This document shows positions 1-9,031 of a DNA stretch of 64,000 bases, piece after piece. The translations under genes were made by a program, and so were the position numbers. The number at the start of each line of letters is the position of its first letter. The first letter of the stretch is position 1. Source of the DNA: Endozoicomonas sp. NE40 (lineage in GTDB: Bacteria; Pseudomonadota; Gammaproteobacteria; Pseudomonadales; Endozoicomonadaceae). The notes below the pieces were generated by a model. The model saw only the letters and a program-made list of their open reading frames with translations. It had not been told where the DNA came from and searched no databases. The DNA lies in assembly GCF_040549045.1 (NCBI RefSeq), contig NZ_JBEWTB010000002.1, positions 4,452,501-4,516,500 on the forward strand. Reading direction: 5' to 3'.

Positions 1-153
1 CAGAAAACACTCACCATAAGGTTGCAGTTGCTTAGTGGGCTGACAAACATAGTATTCCTCTCTTTGGCAAGCGAGCATTTAGCTCGTACTTCACCTGAAT
101 TTTCAGAAACCAAGACCAATTTATTTAAAAACAGAGAATTCAATGCAGCATAA
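1..153 (+). CDS. 3' end of an upstream gene, cut by the window start
   Basis: Frame 1 is open from the first base to a TAA at 151-153 and encodes about 50 residues ending in NREFNAA. The other two plus-strand frames meet stops within the first 35 bases. The reading frame overlaps the ATG of the next gene by 11 bases, an arrangement common in translationally coupled polysaccharide operons. No family is recognisable from this tail. It is probably the end of another polysaccharide-locus gene, but that rests on position only. Confidence 0.4.
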   Translation, partial: QKTLTIRLQLLSGLTNIVFLSLASEHLARTSPEFSETKTNLFKNREFNAA

Positions 154-1120
154 TATTCTGTTTGGTGCCTACCCCTGGGCTTTTGACTGCCCCGGTGGAG
201 GTGAGCGACAGCTTATGGCCTGGAAGTCTCACCTTGAAGCACAGAACCATCAGGTAACTTTGTATAATCCATGGGAGCCTGTCCCGGAAAATGTAAAAAT
301 TTTTCATTATTTTTCTGTGATGCCAGGATCCTATCAGCTATGTGAGTACATCAAAAGCAAGGAAATCAGGTTGGTGATCAGTCCTAATCTGTGGGTGACT
401 CCAAAAACTAAATGGCATTATCCACATGACGAAATTCAGCGGTTAATCTCTATTGCTGATTTGTTAATTGTTAATTCACAGCAGGAAGCAGCGACATTAA
501 GTGAAGTTTATAGCTTACCTGCAGAACGCTTTCATGTAGCTTATAACGGCGTAGAAGAGAGTTTTTTGAAACCGGGAAATCCTGAGCTTTTTCGTGAGCA
601 ATTTTTACTTGGTGAAAAGAAATTTTTCATCAATGTTGCAAATATTGAACCGCGTAAAAACCAGCTTACTTTTCTGAAAGCTTTAAAGCACTTTCCGGAA
701 CTTTCACTCATAGTTATTGGACATGCGCGTGATGAATCGTATTTTCGCAGCTGTCGCGAAGTGGGTGGAGATCAGTTTGTCTATATCGGTCCGTTGCCAT
801 ACGGATCGGACATTCTGAAATCAGCCCTGGCCGGAGCAGAAGGATTTGTAATGCCCAGCACAGTGGAAACACCGAGTATTGCAGCCCTCGAAGCCGCTGC
901 TTCAGGATGCAGAGTATTGATAACACGTGTGGGTTCCACTACAGAATACTTTGGTGATGAAGTGGTCTATATCAATCCAGATGACTCCAGAACGATCGTT
1001 GAGGGTATAGTGACGTTGCTGCAGGGGGTGCAGGGTAAGCTACAGAAAAGCATCAGGGATAAATTTACCTGGGTACACTCGGCACGACAACTCTCACTGG
1101 CCTATCAGAAGGTACTTTAA
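143..1120 (+). CDS. GT-B fold glycosyltransferase, GT4-like
   Basis: A 325-residue cytoplasmic glycosyltransferase that probably adds one sugar to the growing lipid-linked glycan. An N-terminal segment with PGGGERQ is followed by a hinge and a C-terminal Rossmann half with NVANIEPRKNQ, where the EPRKN motif is typical of GT4 proteins. A late PSTVETPSIAALEAAASG stretch sits where the nucleotide-sugar-binding E-x7-E motif normally lies. Donor and acceptor cannot be read from sequence. The start overlaps the upstream reading frame by 11 bases and the next gene follows after 4 bases, so the genes are probably co-transcribed. Confidence 0.8.
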   Translation: MQHNILFGAYPWAFDCPGGGERQLMAWKSHLEAQNHQVTLYNPWEPVPENVKIFHYFSVMPGSYQLCEYIKSKEIRLVISPNLWVTPKTKWHYPHDEIQRLISIADLLIVNSQQEAATLSEVYSLPAERFHVAYNGVEESFLKPGNPELFREQFLLGEKKFFINVANIEPRKNQLTFLKALKHFPELSLIVIGHARDESYFRSCREVGGDQFVYIGPLPYGSDILKSALAGAEGFVMPSTVETPSIAALEAAASGCRVLITRVGSTTEYFGDEVVYINPDDSRTIVEGIVTLLQGVQGKLQKSIRDKFTWVHSARQLSLAYQKVL

Positions 1121-1124
1121 AGGC

Positions 1125-2408
1125 ATGATGGAACGAGATCCTATTCTTTATATAGACTGTACCTCTACCGTCCGTAGTAACCTTAACACAGGGGTTCAGA
1201 GGGTTGTACGGACCTTGTGCAATCAATTGTCGGTGTTTTCAGAGCAGCTGGGTGTTGAATGCATTCCAGTGTGCAATCAGTTTGAGGCGTTCTATCGAGT
1301 AGAAGATGCGAGGCTGATCACAAAGAGTACACAAGCTGACTTTGTACCAGTGGACTTCAGGCATAGTGATATTTACTTCTGTCCGGATGCGTACTGGACT
1401 ATGGATATCTATCGCTGGTACCCTTTTTTTCAGGATAGAGGAATGTCTGTTGCCACTCTGATCTATGATTTAATCCCTCTAACGCACCCTCAATTTTTTT
1501 CAGAGGAAATAACACGAGCTTTTGAAAAGGCTCTTCTTGAAATAATTCAGTACTCAAAGTTGCTTCCCTGTATTTCGTGCGAAACACAGCGAACATTGAT
1601 TGAATTCTGTCGTTCAAAAAGCATCCTGTTGGAAAAAGAAGATTGTCCTGTTGTTCCGCTTGCTCCTGCTATTTTAGCAACACCTTGCCAGGATTATGAA
1701 GTGGACAATGGTTTACCTGAAAACTATTTTCTTATTGTTGGAACGCTTGAGCCACGCCGTGGTTATGTTGAAGCTCTGCGTGAATTTTCGATATATCGTG
1801 ATGGAGGAGGAGAAGCGAAACTTGTTATTGCAGGCAAGTCCGGTAGCAATTCTGATGAAATTATTCACTGCATCTCTTCATTTGAACAGTCAGTCCTTTG
1901 GATTAGCGATGCCAATGATAGTCAACTCGCCAACCTTTATCAGCGTGCAATAGCGATTATCAGCCCTTCCCTTGCAGAGGGCTATGGTATGCCGGTGGCT
2001 GAAGGCTTGGTGTACAACGGTCTTGTTTTTGCGAATCGGCTCTCGGTATTTGGAGAGTTTGCAGGCGCACACCCTTATTACTTTGATATAGAGCGCGAAG
2101 GAGAGCTCTCTCGGTTAATGGCAGGGGTAGATCAACTTAGTCGACCTGATTACAAGCTGAATTTGGGCTCCTGGCGTCACTCTGCTGATGCTATTGCGAC
2201 TCAATTGAGGAAAATTGCACCATTCCATGGGGTACATACAGCCATTGAACTTACAAAAGTATCACCGGAAGCCGTTCGCTGGGCGCACTGGTTGGTTTTT
2301 AAGCGGCAATGCAACCCGGAAGATGTGAAAATCTGGATGCACTATTCAACAATACCGGCTATGTATGATGCCATGCTGTATGAAGTTAATACGCATAATG
2401 CAATTTAA
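1125..2408 (+). CDS. GT4 family glycosyltransferase with TG-x-x-R N-terminal motif
   Basis: A 427-residue cytoplasmic glycosyltransferase of the GT4 type. The N-terminus has YIDCTSTVRS followed by TGVQRVVR. The C-terminal half has GTLEPRRGY and the signature PSLAEGYGMPVAEG, which contains the conserved E and the G-x-P-x-x-E of the donor-binding loop. The same N-terminal D-x-T/S...TG-x-x-R pattern recurs in the two glycosyltransferases at 4797 and 5915, so the three look like paralogues that may build a repetitive stretch of one glycan. A C-terminal extension after the GT domain (about residues 350-427) has no recognisable match. ATG codons at 1125 and 1128 are both possible starts. Confidence 0.82.
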   Translation: MMERDPILYIDCTSTVRSNLNTGVQRVVRTLCNQLSVFSEQLGVECIPVCNQFEAFYRVEDARLITKSTQADFVPVDFRHSDIYFCPDAYWTMDIYRWYPFFQDRGMSVATLIYDLIPLTHPQFFSEEITRAFEKALLEIIQYSKLLPCISCETQRTLIEFCRSKSILLEKEDCPVVPLAPAILATPCQDYEVDNGLPENYFLIVGTLEPRRGYVEALREFSIYRDGGGEAKLVIAGKSGSNSDEIIHCISSFEQSVLWISDANDSQLANLYQRAIAIISPSLAEGYGMPVAEGLVYNGLVFANRLSVFGEFAGAHPYYFDIEREGELSRLMAGVDQLSRPDYKLNLGSWRHSADAIATQLRKIAPFHGVHTAIELTKVSPEAVRWAHWLVFKRQCNPEDVKIWMHYSTIPAMYDAMLYEVNTHNAI

Positions 2409-2573
2409 TAATTAAATAACTGGATGCACGATAAAAAGCCAATGATGTTTAATAAATGAAGAAAGATATGTTGTTTATGAGAAGATTTTTTAAAAAACGT
2501 ACTTTGAGCATGTAGTTTACAGTTGGCAAGTGTGTATTAGCTTAATAAAATCAAAGTAGTCTTCGGGGGTGGA

Positions 2574-3759
2574 ATGAAAATTTTACAAATGACCACCTAT
2601 GATTTGGAACAGCCAAATCATGGCGGAAAGTTAAGAAGTTACCATATACGTCAAAAACTGCGTGAGAGTTTTGATGTGGAAACTCTTTCTTTTGAATGGG
2701 ATAACAGGAATAATTATGAGACTTTTCAAGTTACTTTAGATCAGGGGAAATGGGAAGAGCTTGACCTGAACGGCTTACTTATTGACTGGGGGATTTGCAC
2801 ATATCTGGAATACTATAATGAACTTTACACTCATGTGATGGCTAATGTGAAATCTTACGATCCTGATGTTATTTTCCTGGAGCAGCCTTTTTTGTGGCCA
2901 TTGGTTAAACGCCTTATGGTTGATAAGGTAGTTTCTCCCAATACAAAGATTATTTATAGTTCACATAACATAGAAGTTGGAATGAAACAGAAAATATATT
3001 TTGATGCTTTTCCAACAAAAGTAGCCCAAGCCTATACCGATCGTGTTGATACTATGGAAAGGGAAGTCATTACCTCTGCTCATGCTGCATTGGCTGTTTC
3101 AAAAAATGATTCTGATTATATTTCAGAGCTGGCACCAAATATTTCAGTACGTGTTTTTCCCAATGGAAATTCAAAGCCGGTGAATAATGAACAGACACAA
3201 AAGTGGCAAAAAATATTTTCGTATAGTGAATGTAACTGGGTTTTTATTGGTAGTTGGCATCCTCCCAATATTAATGGATTGAGAAGTCTTCTGGAAGCAA
3301 TGCCAGATGATGTTGATAGTACTCGCTTGTCATTATTCGTATTAGGTGGAGCAGGAGACGGGCTTTTATCCATGAAAGGTTTTTGTCAGGAAAAATACCC
3401 ATATCTGAATATTCTGGGTCCTGTATCAGGGGATGATATCGATGCTGCTATTATGAACTCTTCTGGTATTGTTCCTACCGGTTTGGGAGGGGGGAGGAAG
3501 TAACCTCAAAACAGCTCAAGCATTACTCTCTGGGAAATGTGTTGTTGGTTCAAGGTTTTCATTTCGGGGCTTTGAGTCATATGTGAAAGAAGAGGGAGTT
3601 TTTCTTGGTGAGACTGCAAGACAAGTATCACAACAATTGATTGAAAAAAGACCAGAGCAATTTTATAAGCGGAGCAATAAAGTTTCAGGTTTAGACTGGG
3701 AAGAAATAACCAAAGGAATGAATTCTTATATTGCAAAAGCTATTGGTATTTCCATCTAG
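2574..3759 (+). pseudogene. Glycosyltransferase interrupted by a frameshift at a G6 tract
   Basis: Two overlapping reading frames together make one GT4-like protein of about 395 residues. The first (2574-3503) has a normal GT N-terminus and a SSHNIEVGMKQ segment, then ends in VPTGLGGGRK and a TAA. The second frame, open from about 3457 to 3759, continues with GGGSNLKTAQALLSGK and FRGFESY, the expected donor-binding end of this family. Removing one G from the run of six at 3489-3494 would join them as TGLGGGGSNLKTA. The lesion may be a real inactivating mutation, a phase-variable switch or a sequencing error. A GGGGG run at 2565-2569 precedes the ATG as a plausible ribosome binding site. The flanks at 2409-2573 and 3760-3893 are AT-rich and hold nothing else recognisable. 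Confidence 0.75.
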
Positions 3760-3893
3760 TCCTGCAGTGGTACAAAAAATGGTAAGTTACCAGTTTTGAA
3801 TAAAGGTTAAGTCATCAGATATTCTTTAGCTTCACCAAAGAAAGAGCTAACTGCTAGTTCAGTAACGACTTTAGGAAAATAAGTTAAACACTA

Positions 3894-3951
3894 ACATAAC
3901 AAATGGTTCGAGATACCGCCTGCGGCGACACCCATGAGCCAAACGTTAAAT
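3894..3951 (+). other. Integron attC-like recombination site (58 bp)
   Basis: The element begins with ACATAAC (6 of 7 match to RYYYAAC) and ends with GTTAAAT (7 of 7 match to GTTRRRY). TAAC-AAA-TGGTTC at 3897-3909 is complementary to GAGCCA-AAC-GTTA at 3936-3948 with a 3-base spacer on each side, the R/L box spacing seen in Vibrio-type attC sites. A central CGCC-TGC-GGCG hairpin lies at 3917-3927. The total length of 58 bases fits the 59-base-element class. No integron integrase gene and no second site are visible in the window. The methyltransferase gene starts 16 bases downstream. Confidence 0.55.
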
Positions 3952-3967
3952 AAAATAGGAACGATAG

Positions 3968-4666
3968 TTGAAAACAATTGAAAATTTCATGAAAAATGAT
4001 TTCGAAATGATTGAAGGTTGGTGTAGTGGATATATGCAGCAATATTCTCAACTAATTGATGCTTATCATAAAGATGAAAATGTGAATGGGGGAATAGCTG
4101 AAATAGGAGTTCATCACGGAAAATTTTTCATCTTACTAAATTGGTTAACTGAAAAAAACGAAGAGTCATATGCAATTGACTTGTTTGATGATCAACATTT
4201 AAATATTGATCAATCTGGGTGCGGTTCACTTGAAATATTTAAAAAAAACCTTTTAGAGTTCGATAAGCATCAAGGGAATAATGTAAACATTGTTATTGCT
4301 GATTCCACCACCTACCCGTTAGAAAAGGATATTTTAAAGCCTGTAAGAATATTCTCTGTGGATGGCGGGCATACTGTAGAACACACGCTGTCAGATCTAA
4401 AGTTAGCGCATAAATTAATACATAAACAGGGGGTGGTTATTCTAGATGATATCACCAACATGCACTGGCTTGGAGTAATTGAGGGCTGCATTAGATTTTT
4501 AGAGCAAAAGCCCACGTTGGTTCCATTTGCAATTGGCCAAAATAAAATGTTTTTATGCAACCTTTCTTATGCGGATAGCTATAAAAATATTTTCAAAAAC
4601 TCAGGCTATTCTTCAAAAGATGATGTAATGCTTTGTGGTCATAAAATTATCGCATTGCACCACTAG
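3968..4666 (+). CDS. Class I SAM-dependent methyltransferase
   Basis: A 232-residue soluble protein, probably an O-methyltransferase acting on a sugar or on the glycan end. Motif I reads GGIAEIGVHHGKF (about residues 41-53). A later FSVDGGHT and GVVILDDI are typical of the Methyltransf_24/macrocin-O-methyltransferase-like group that acts on small molecules and sugars. The start is TTG at 3968; an ATG nine codons downstream is possible. The gene is much more AT-rich than the core genes to the right. It lies directly behind an attC-like site and is followed at once by an inverted-repeat element, so it may be a captured gene cassette. Confidence 0.72.
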   Translation: MKTIENFMKNDFEMIEGWCSGYMQQYSQLIDAYHKDENVNGGIAEIGVHHGKFFILLNWLTEKNEESYAIDLFDDQHLNIDQSGCGSLEIFKKNLLEFDKHQGNNVNIVIADSTTYPLEKDILKPVRIFSVDGGHTVEHTLSDLKLAHKLIHKQGVVILDDITNMHWLGVIEGCIRFLEQKPTLVPFAIGQNKMFLCNLSYADSYKNIFKNSGYSSKDDVMLCGHKIIALHH

Positions 4667-4751
4667 GGAAGGTATGAACAAGGCTGTTTTTCATTGAACT
4701 GTCTGTTCAGTTCGCAAATCAAATTTGGTGACTTATTCACATCTTCCCTAG
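4663..4751. repeat. 89-bp inverted-repeat element, MITE-like
   Basis: CTAGGGAAG at 4663-4671 is the exact reverse complement of CTTCCCTAG at 4743-4751, and the similarity continues inward to about 17 of 20 positions. Inside is a further perfect 6-bp hairpin, GAACTG (4696-4701) and CAGTTC (4708-4713). The left end overlaps the TAG stop codon of the methyltransferase gene. Small size, terminal inverted repeats and no coding capacity fit a miniature inverted-repeat element or a large transcript-end hairpin. There is no T-run after it, so a simple terminator is less likely. Confidence 0.5.
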
Positions 4752-4796
4752 CTGATAAAAAAAATGGTTTTAATGCCTCTTTTAATTGGAATTTAA

Positions 4797-5918
4797 ATGA
4801 AAGTTATATTTGATTGTACTGCATTATCAAATTGGCATGGACATGCAACAGGGATTCAGCGCGTTGTATCAGAGATTGGAAAAGAGCTTAAGATTTTTAT
4901 GCCTAAGGCTTATTTAGGTTTGTTCAGAGAAGATGGTTTTTGTTACAATTATTCTTTGGAAAGTCGCACCACGAGTGAAATTTTAACATTAAATACAGGT
5001 GATATTGTCATTACAGCAGGGTCTAACTGGGATTACCCTTCTCATCATAAGCGGCTTCTTTCACTGGATGAACAGGGTGTGTCACTTTGTACGCTCTTTT
5101 ACGACATAATTCCGGTATTGTTACCGTTTTCATATGGGCCTGGGTTTGCTTCTGTGTATGAAGAATGGTTAAAGGAAACTCTTAAAAAATCAGCAGTTGG
5201 TTTCTCTATTTCGGAAAACACCAGAGTTGACTTGGAATACTATTCGGAAACTAATAATATTCAATGCCCACCTGTTTACGTGGTGCGCCTTGGTGATGAT
5301 ATTCCTGATTCCACTACCAGTCCTTCCGATGTAATTCTTGAGAAAACAGTTTCACCATTTATTTTGTCGGTTGGGACGATAGAATATAGGAAAAATCATG
5401 TTTTATTGCTCAACACATACCGCTATTTGATCGAGCGCATGAATTTCCAACCACCGAAGCTTTATCTTGTTGGTAAGAAAGGATGGCTTGATCATGATAT
5501 TGAATATCAGATTACAAATGATATCCTCCTGAATGAGTACATAGAAATCCTGCATGATATTTCTGATGCTGATTTAAAGCATTTGTATCAGGAAAGTCTT
5601 TTTACTGTTTATCCCTCTTACTATGAAGGCTGGGGTTTGCCAGTTGCGGAGAGTTTGTGCTTCGGTAAACCATGCATTGCTTCACGCTCATCCAGTATGT
5701 TGGAAATCGCACCTGGTTTAGTTCGCCATGCAGACCCATTTCTGGTTCAGGAATGGGCTGAACAGATTCGAACATTAGTTGAGGATTCGTCGTTAAGACA
5801 GAATGAGTCCAAACATATTAGTAATAACTACCAGCGAAATAGTTGGACCGAGAGTGCAAAAAAAATAAAAATGGTATTGCTCCAGCATTATCCTCAATTG
5901 GCGGCGACTTCAGGATGA
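4797..5918 (+). CDS. GT4 family glycosyltransferase
   Basis: A 373-residue cytoplasmic glycosyltransferase, probably mannosyl- or rhamnosyl-transferring given the GDP-sugar genes downstream (inference). The N-terminus reads MKVIFDCTALSNWHG followed by TGIQRVVSEI. The C-terminal half has VGTIEYRKNH and PSYYEGWGLPVAES, the canonical E-x7-E loop of GT4. It is closely related in layout to the next gene, whose ATG overlaps its TGA as ATGA, indicating translational coupling. The upstream 130 bases hold the inverted-repeat element and an AT-rich stretch. Confidence 0.85.
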   Translation: MKVIFDCTALSNWHGHATGIQRVVSEIGKELKIFMPKAYLGLFREDGFCYNYSLESRTTSEILTLNTGDIVITAGSNWDYPSHHKRLLSLDEQGVSLCTLFYDIIPVLLPFSYGPGFASVYEEWLKETLKKSAVGFSISENTRVDLEYYSETNNIQCPPVYVVRLGDDIPDSTTSPSDVILEKTVSPFILSVGTIEYRKNHVLLLNTYRYLIERMNFQPPKLYLVGKKGWLDHDIEYQITNDILLNEYIEILHDISDADLKHLYQESLFTVYPSYYEGWGLPVAESLCFGKPCIASRSSSMLEIAPGLVRHADPFLVQEWAEQIRTLVEDSSLRQNESKHISNNYQRNSWTESAKKIKMVLLQHYPQLAATSG

Positions 5919-7036
5919 CTCTCTACTTTGATTACTCGACCATGTTGAAATGGAGTGGGACGCCAACCGGAGTTCCCCGAACTGTTTATTGTTTGTCTTA
6001 TGCTTTCAGAGAGATATATCCTGAAGTAAAACTAGTTGGTATAGATGACCAGCTGGGTGCCTTTCACCATGTAAATCTAACATCAATGGGAGCAAGAGTA
6101 GGCAAAAAGGTAGAATTTTCTAAAGGTGATGTACTTCTCTCAGTGGGTGCTAACTGGGCGTTTGCTTGTTATAACGCACAGGTAAAACTTTTTCGGGAAA
6201 CAGGGGGGCAATTTTATCAACTCTTTTATGATGTTATTCCCTATATGTTTCCTTATTTTTATGAACAGGGTTTAGGATTTGGTGATCATTTTGGTTCCTG
6301 GATTCAGGAAACTTTATCATTATGTGATGGAGGCTTTGCTATTTCCAACTGCACAAAAAATGATGTTGAACAACATGTGAAGCCAACCCTATCCAGGCAT
6401 TGTGAGTTAAATGTTGTGCGATTGGGAGAGGATTTTAATGAAACTGGTGATTCGATAGTAAAGTCTGAAAAAATTCTAAATTTTGGGAATTATATTTTGG
6501 CGGTTGGTACGCTGGAAGTACGTAAAAATCAAACTTGTTTGTTAAATGCTTACCGAATTTTAAGTCGAAAGTATCCTGGTAAATTACCCAAACTGATTCT
6601 GGTTGGTCGGGAGGGATGGATTGATGGCAATCTTTTGTTTCAGGTGCAAAACGACCGAAACCTGGAACCTTTGGTTGAGATCCTCACAGATACTTCAGAT
6701 CAGGTACTGCAGCAGCTTTACAATAACTGCCTGTTTACACTATTTCCGGCCCTTTATGAAGGATGGGGATTGCCTGTAGCTGAAAGCCTCAAGTATGGTA
6801 AACCCTGTATAAGCTCAAACACATCCAGTATGCCAGAAATTGCCCCGGATTTGACACGCTTTGCATCTCCATATTCCGTCGAAGAATGGGTAAAGCAAAT
6901 TGAAGATTTATTATTTTCACAAGGCAAACTAAAGGCGGAAACAGATCGAATTTGCAGTGAATACAGCCCCACTAAATGGACTGAAACTGCAACAAAAATG
7001 CTGACTCAAATTAGGAAGGAGCTTAATGATGGATAA
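5915..7036 (+). CDS. GT4 family glycosyltransferase
   Basis: A 373-residue glycosyltransferase starting at ATG 5915, which overlaps the stop of the previous gene (ATGA). The longer open frame from 5843 adds 24 residues that overlap the neighbour and are unlike the family, so it was rejected. The N-terminus MTLYFDYSTMLKWSG with TGVPRTVYCL and the C-terminal VGTLEVRKNQ and PALYEGWGLPVAES match the preceding gene almost element by element. The two are probably a tandem duplicate pair that add successive sugars. The 3' end overlaps gmd by 11 bases, so gmd is probably in the same operon. Confidence 0.85.
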   Translation: MTLYFDYSTMLKWSGTPTGVPRTVYCLSYAFREIYPEVKLVGIDDQLGAFHHVNLTSMGARVGKKVEFSKGDVLLSVGANWAFACYNAQVKLFRETGGQFYQLFYDVIPYMFPYFYEQGLGFGDHFGSWIQETLSLCDGGFAISNCTKNDVEQHVKPTLSRHCELNVVRLGEDFNETGDSIVKSEKILNFGNYILAVGTLEVRKNQTCLLNAYRILSRKYPGKLPKLILVGREGWIDGNLLFQVQNDRNLEPLVEILTDTSDQVLQQLYNNCLFTLFPALYEGWGLPVAESLKYGKPCISSNTSSMPEIAPDLTRFASPYSVEEWVKQIEDLLFSQGKLKAETDRICSEYSPTKWTETATKMLTQIRKELNDG

Positions 7037-8063
7037 TGTTGTTATCACTGGTATTACGGGACAGGATGGTGCTTATCTTGCTCAATTTCTTTTAAATAAG
7101 GGCTATAGCGTTTATGGAACTTATCGTCGGGCAGCTTCTACGAACTTTTGGCGTATTAAAGAGTTAGGTATTGAGAAACATCCGAATTTACATCTGGTCG
7201 AATACGACCTGATGGACTTGAGTTCATCAATTCGCCTGTTGCAACAGACCGAAGCAACAGAAGTTTATAATCTGGCCGCACAGAGTTTTGTCGGTGTGTC
7301 GTTTGATCAGCCAATGAGTACTGCTCAGATAACTGGTCTGGGACCACTGAACCTGCTTGAAGCGATTCGAATTGTGAATCCTAAAATTCGCTTTTACCAG
7401 GCCAGTACTTCTGAGATGTTTGGCAAAGTACAAGAAGTTCCGCAGACGGAACTAACACCTCTCTATCCACGTAGCCCTTATGGTGTGGCTAAGCTCTATG
7501 CACACTGGATGACGATTAACTACCGGGAAAGTTATGACATCTTTGGAGCTAGCGGTATATTGTTCAATCATGAATCGCCTTTGCGGGGGATGGAATTTGT
7601 AACGCGAAAGGTTACTGATGCTGTTGCACGAATTACGCTTGGTCAGCAGGATGTTCTGGAACTTGGTAATCTTGATGCCAAACGCGACTGGGGCTTTGCA
7701 AAAGATTATGTTGAGGGTATGTGGCGCATGCTCCAGGTCGATGTGCCGGATACCTATGTTTTGTCAACAGGCAGGACTGAGTCGGTCCGGGATTTTGTCC
7801 GTATGGCGTTCAAGGCCGTTGGTACAGAATTAGATTTTGATGGCTCTGGTGAGGATGAGATAGGTATAGATGCTAAATCTGGCAAAATAGTGGCAAAAGT
7901 TAACAAGAATTTTTATCGTCCTGCGGAGGTCGATCTTCTAATAGGAGATCCTGGCAAAGCAAAGAGCGAGCTCGACTGGACACCAAAGACTAAGCTAGAA
8001 GAACTTTGCCAAATGATGGTAGAAGCTGATTTGCGCAGGGTGGAACAAGGAGTTTCATTTTAA
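7026..8063 (+). CDS. gmd: GDP-mannose 4,6-dehydratase
   Basis: Converts GDP-D-mannose to GDP-4-keto-6-deoxy-D-mannose, the shared precursor of GDP-rhamnose and GDP-fucose. The 345-residue protein has the NADP-binding motif GITGQDGAYLAQFLL at its N-terminus, the dehydratase signature STSEMFGKVQE, the catalytic Tyr-Lys within SPYGVAKLYAHW, and NHESPLRG. Length is normal for the family. AGGAAGGAG lies just upstream of two adjacent ATG codons (7026 and 7029). It is followed after 2 bases by the reductase that uses its product. Confidence 0.93.
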   Translation: MMDNVVITGITGQDGAYLAQFLLNKGYSVYGTYRRAASTNFWRIKELGIEKHPNLHLVEYDLMDLSSSIRLLQQTEATEVYNLAAQSFVGVSFDQPMSTAQITGLGPLNLLEAIRIVNPKIRFYQASTSEMFGKVQEVPQTELTPLYPRSPYGVAKLYAHWMTINYRESYDIFGASGILFNHESPLRGMEFVTRKVTDAVARITLGQQDVLELGNLDAKRDWGFAKDYVEGMWRMLQVDVPDTYVLSTGRTESVRDFVRMAFKAVGTELDFDGSGEDEIGIDAKSGKIVAKVNKNFYRPAEVDLLIGDPGKAKSELDWTPKTKLEELCQMMVEADLRRVEQGVSF

Positions 8064-8065
8064 CC

Positions 8066-8911
8066 ATGAGAACCTTGATTACCGGCATCAGTGGTTTTAC
8101 CGGACGTTATCTGCAAGCTGAGCTGACAGGAAATGGGCATGAGGTGGTTGGTCTCACGAGTGATTTAGCAGATCCAATCATGCTCAATGATGAAATTAAA
8201 CGTGTACAACCTGACTGGGTGGTACACCTTGCCGGGATTGCGTTCGTAGGTCATGGAGAGCCAAACGATTTCTACCGGATCAACTTGATAGGGACACGTA
8301 ATTTACTTGCTGCATTAGCCGAATGTGGTAAGCAACCAGATTGCGTGTTAGTGGCCAGCAGTGCCAATGTCTATGGCAATAGTTCTGGGGGGGTGCTGGA
8401 TGAGGATACACCTCTGAATCCAGCAAACGACTATGCGGTTAGTAAGCTGGCTATGGAATACATGGCTAGGGTTTGGTTGGACAAACTGCCATTAGTGATA
8501 GCCCGACCGTTTAACTACACCGGTGTTGGGCAAAGGGAGGAGTTTCTTTTACCTAAAATTGTCGACCATTTCCGTAGAAGGGCTGAGCTGATCGAGCTAG
8601 GAAATCTTGATGTCAGGCGGGATTTTTCAGATGTTCGGGCAGTTGTTCGGGCTTATCGCCGATTGCTTGAGGAACGCCCTGTCGGAAAGACATTTAATAT
8701 TTGTTCTGGACGAACACATTCGCTACATGAAGTTCTGAGTTTGATGCAGGATATCACTGACGTTGAGATGGATGCACGTGTCAACCCTGCATTTGTTCGT
8801 CCTAATGAGATCAAAACTCTTTGTGGTGATCCATCGAGGCTGTGTAAATTGATTGGAGGCTGGGAAACAGTCCCTTTAGAAGAAACATTACGATGGATGT
8901 TTTCACACTAA
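8066..8911 (+). CDS. rmd: GDP-4-keto-6-deoxy-D-mannose reductase (GDP-D-rhamnose synthesis)
   Basis: A 281-residue short-chain dehydrogenase of the extended type. It has an N-terminal GISGFTGRYL nucleotide-binding motif, ASSANVYG, and the catalytic YAVSK. Together with Gmd it would reduce the 4-keto intermediate to GDP-D-rhamnose, the donor for D-rhamnose polysaccharides. The pairing with gmd and the short length favour Rmd over a GDP-fucose synthase (about 320 residues). The exact product stereochemistry cannot be read from sequence. The 120 bases that follow hold no clear terminator. Confidence 0.82.
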   Translation: MRTLITGISGFTGRYLQAELTGNGHEVVGLTSDLADPIMLNDEIKRVQPDWVVHLAGIAFVGHGEPNDFYRINLIGTRNLLAALAECGKQPDCVLVASSANVYGNSSGGVLDEDTPLNPANDYAVSKLAMEYMARVWLDKLPLVIARPFNYTGVGQREEFLLPKIVDHFRRRAELIELGNLDVRRDFSDVRAVVRAYRRLLEERPVGKTFNICSGRTHSLHEVLSLMQDITDVEMDARVNPAFVRPNEIKTLCGDPSRLCKLIGGWETVPLEETLRWMFSH

Positions 8912-9031
8912 GGAATAGCCTGATTGATATGGAAAAAATCACTGCTATCAGTTTGCGCTGTTACTTTCATTAACTTAAGTTTTTCTGACTATAAATAATA
9001 ATTTGTTATCTGAGCAAAATTTTTTATTACA

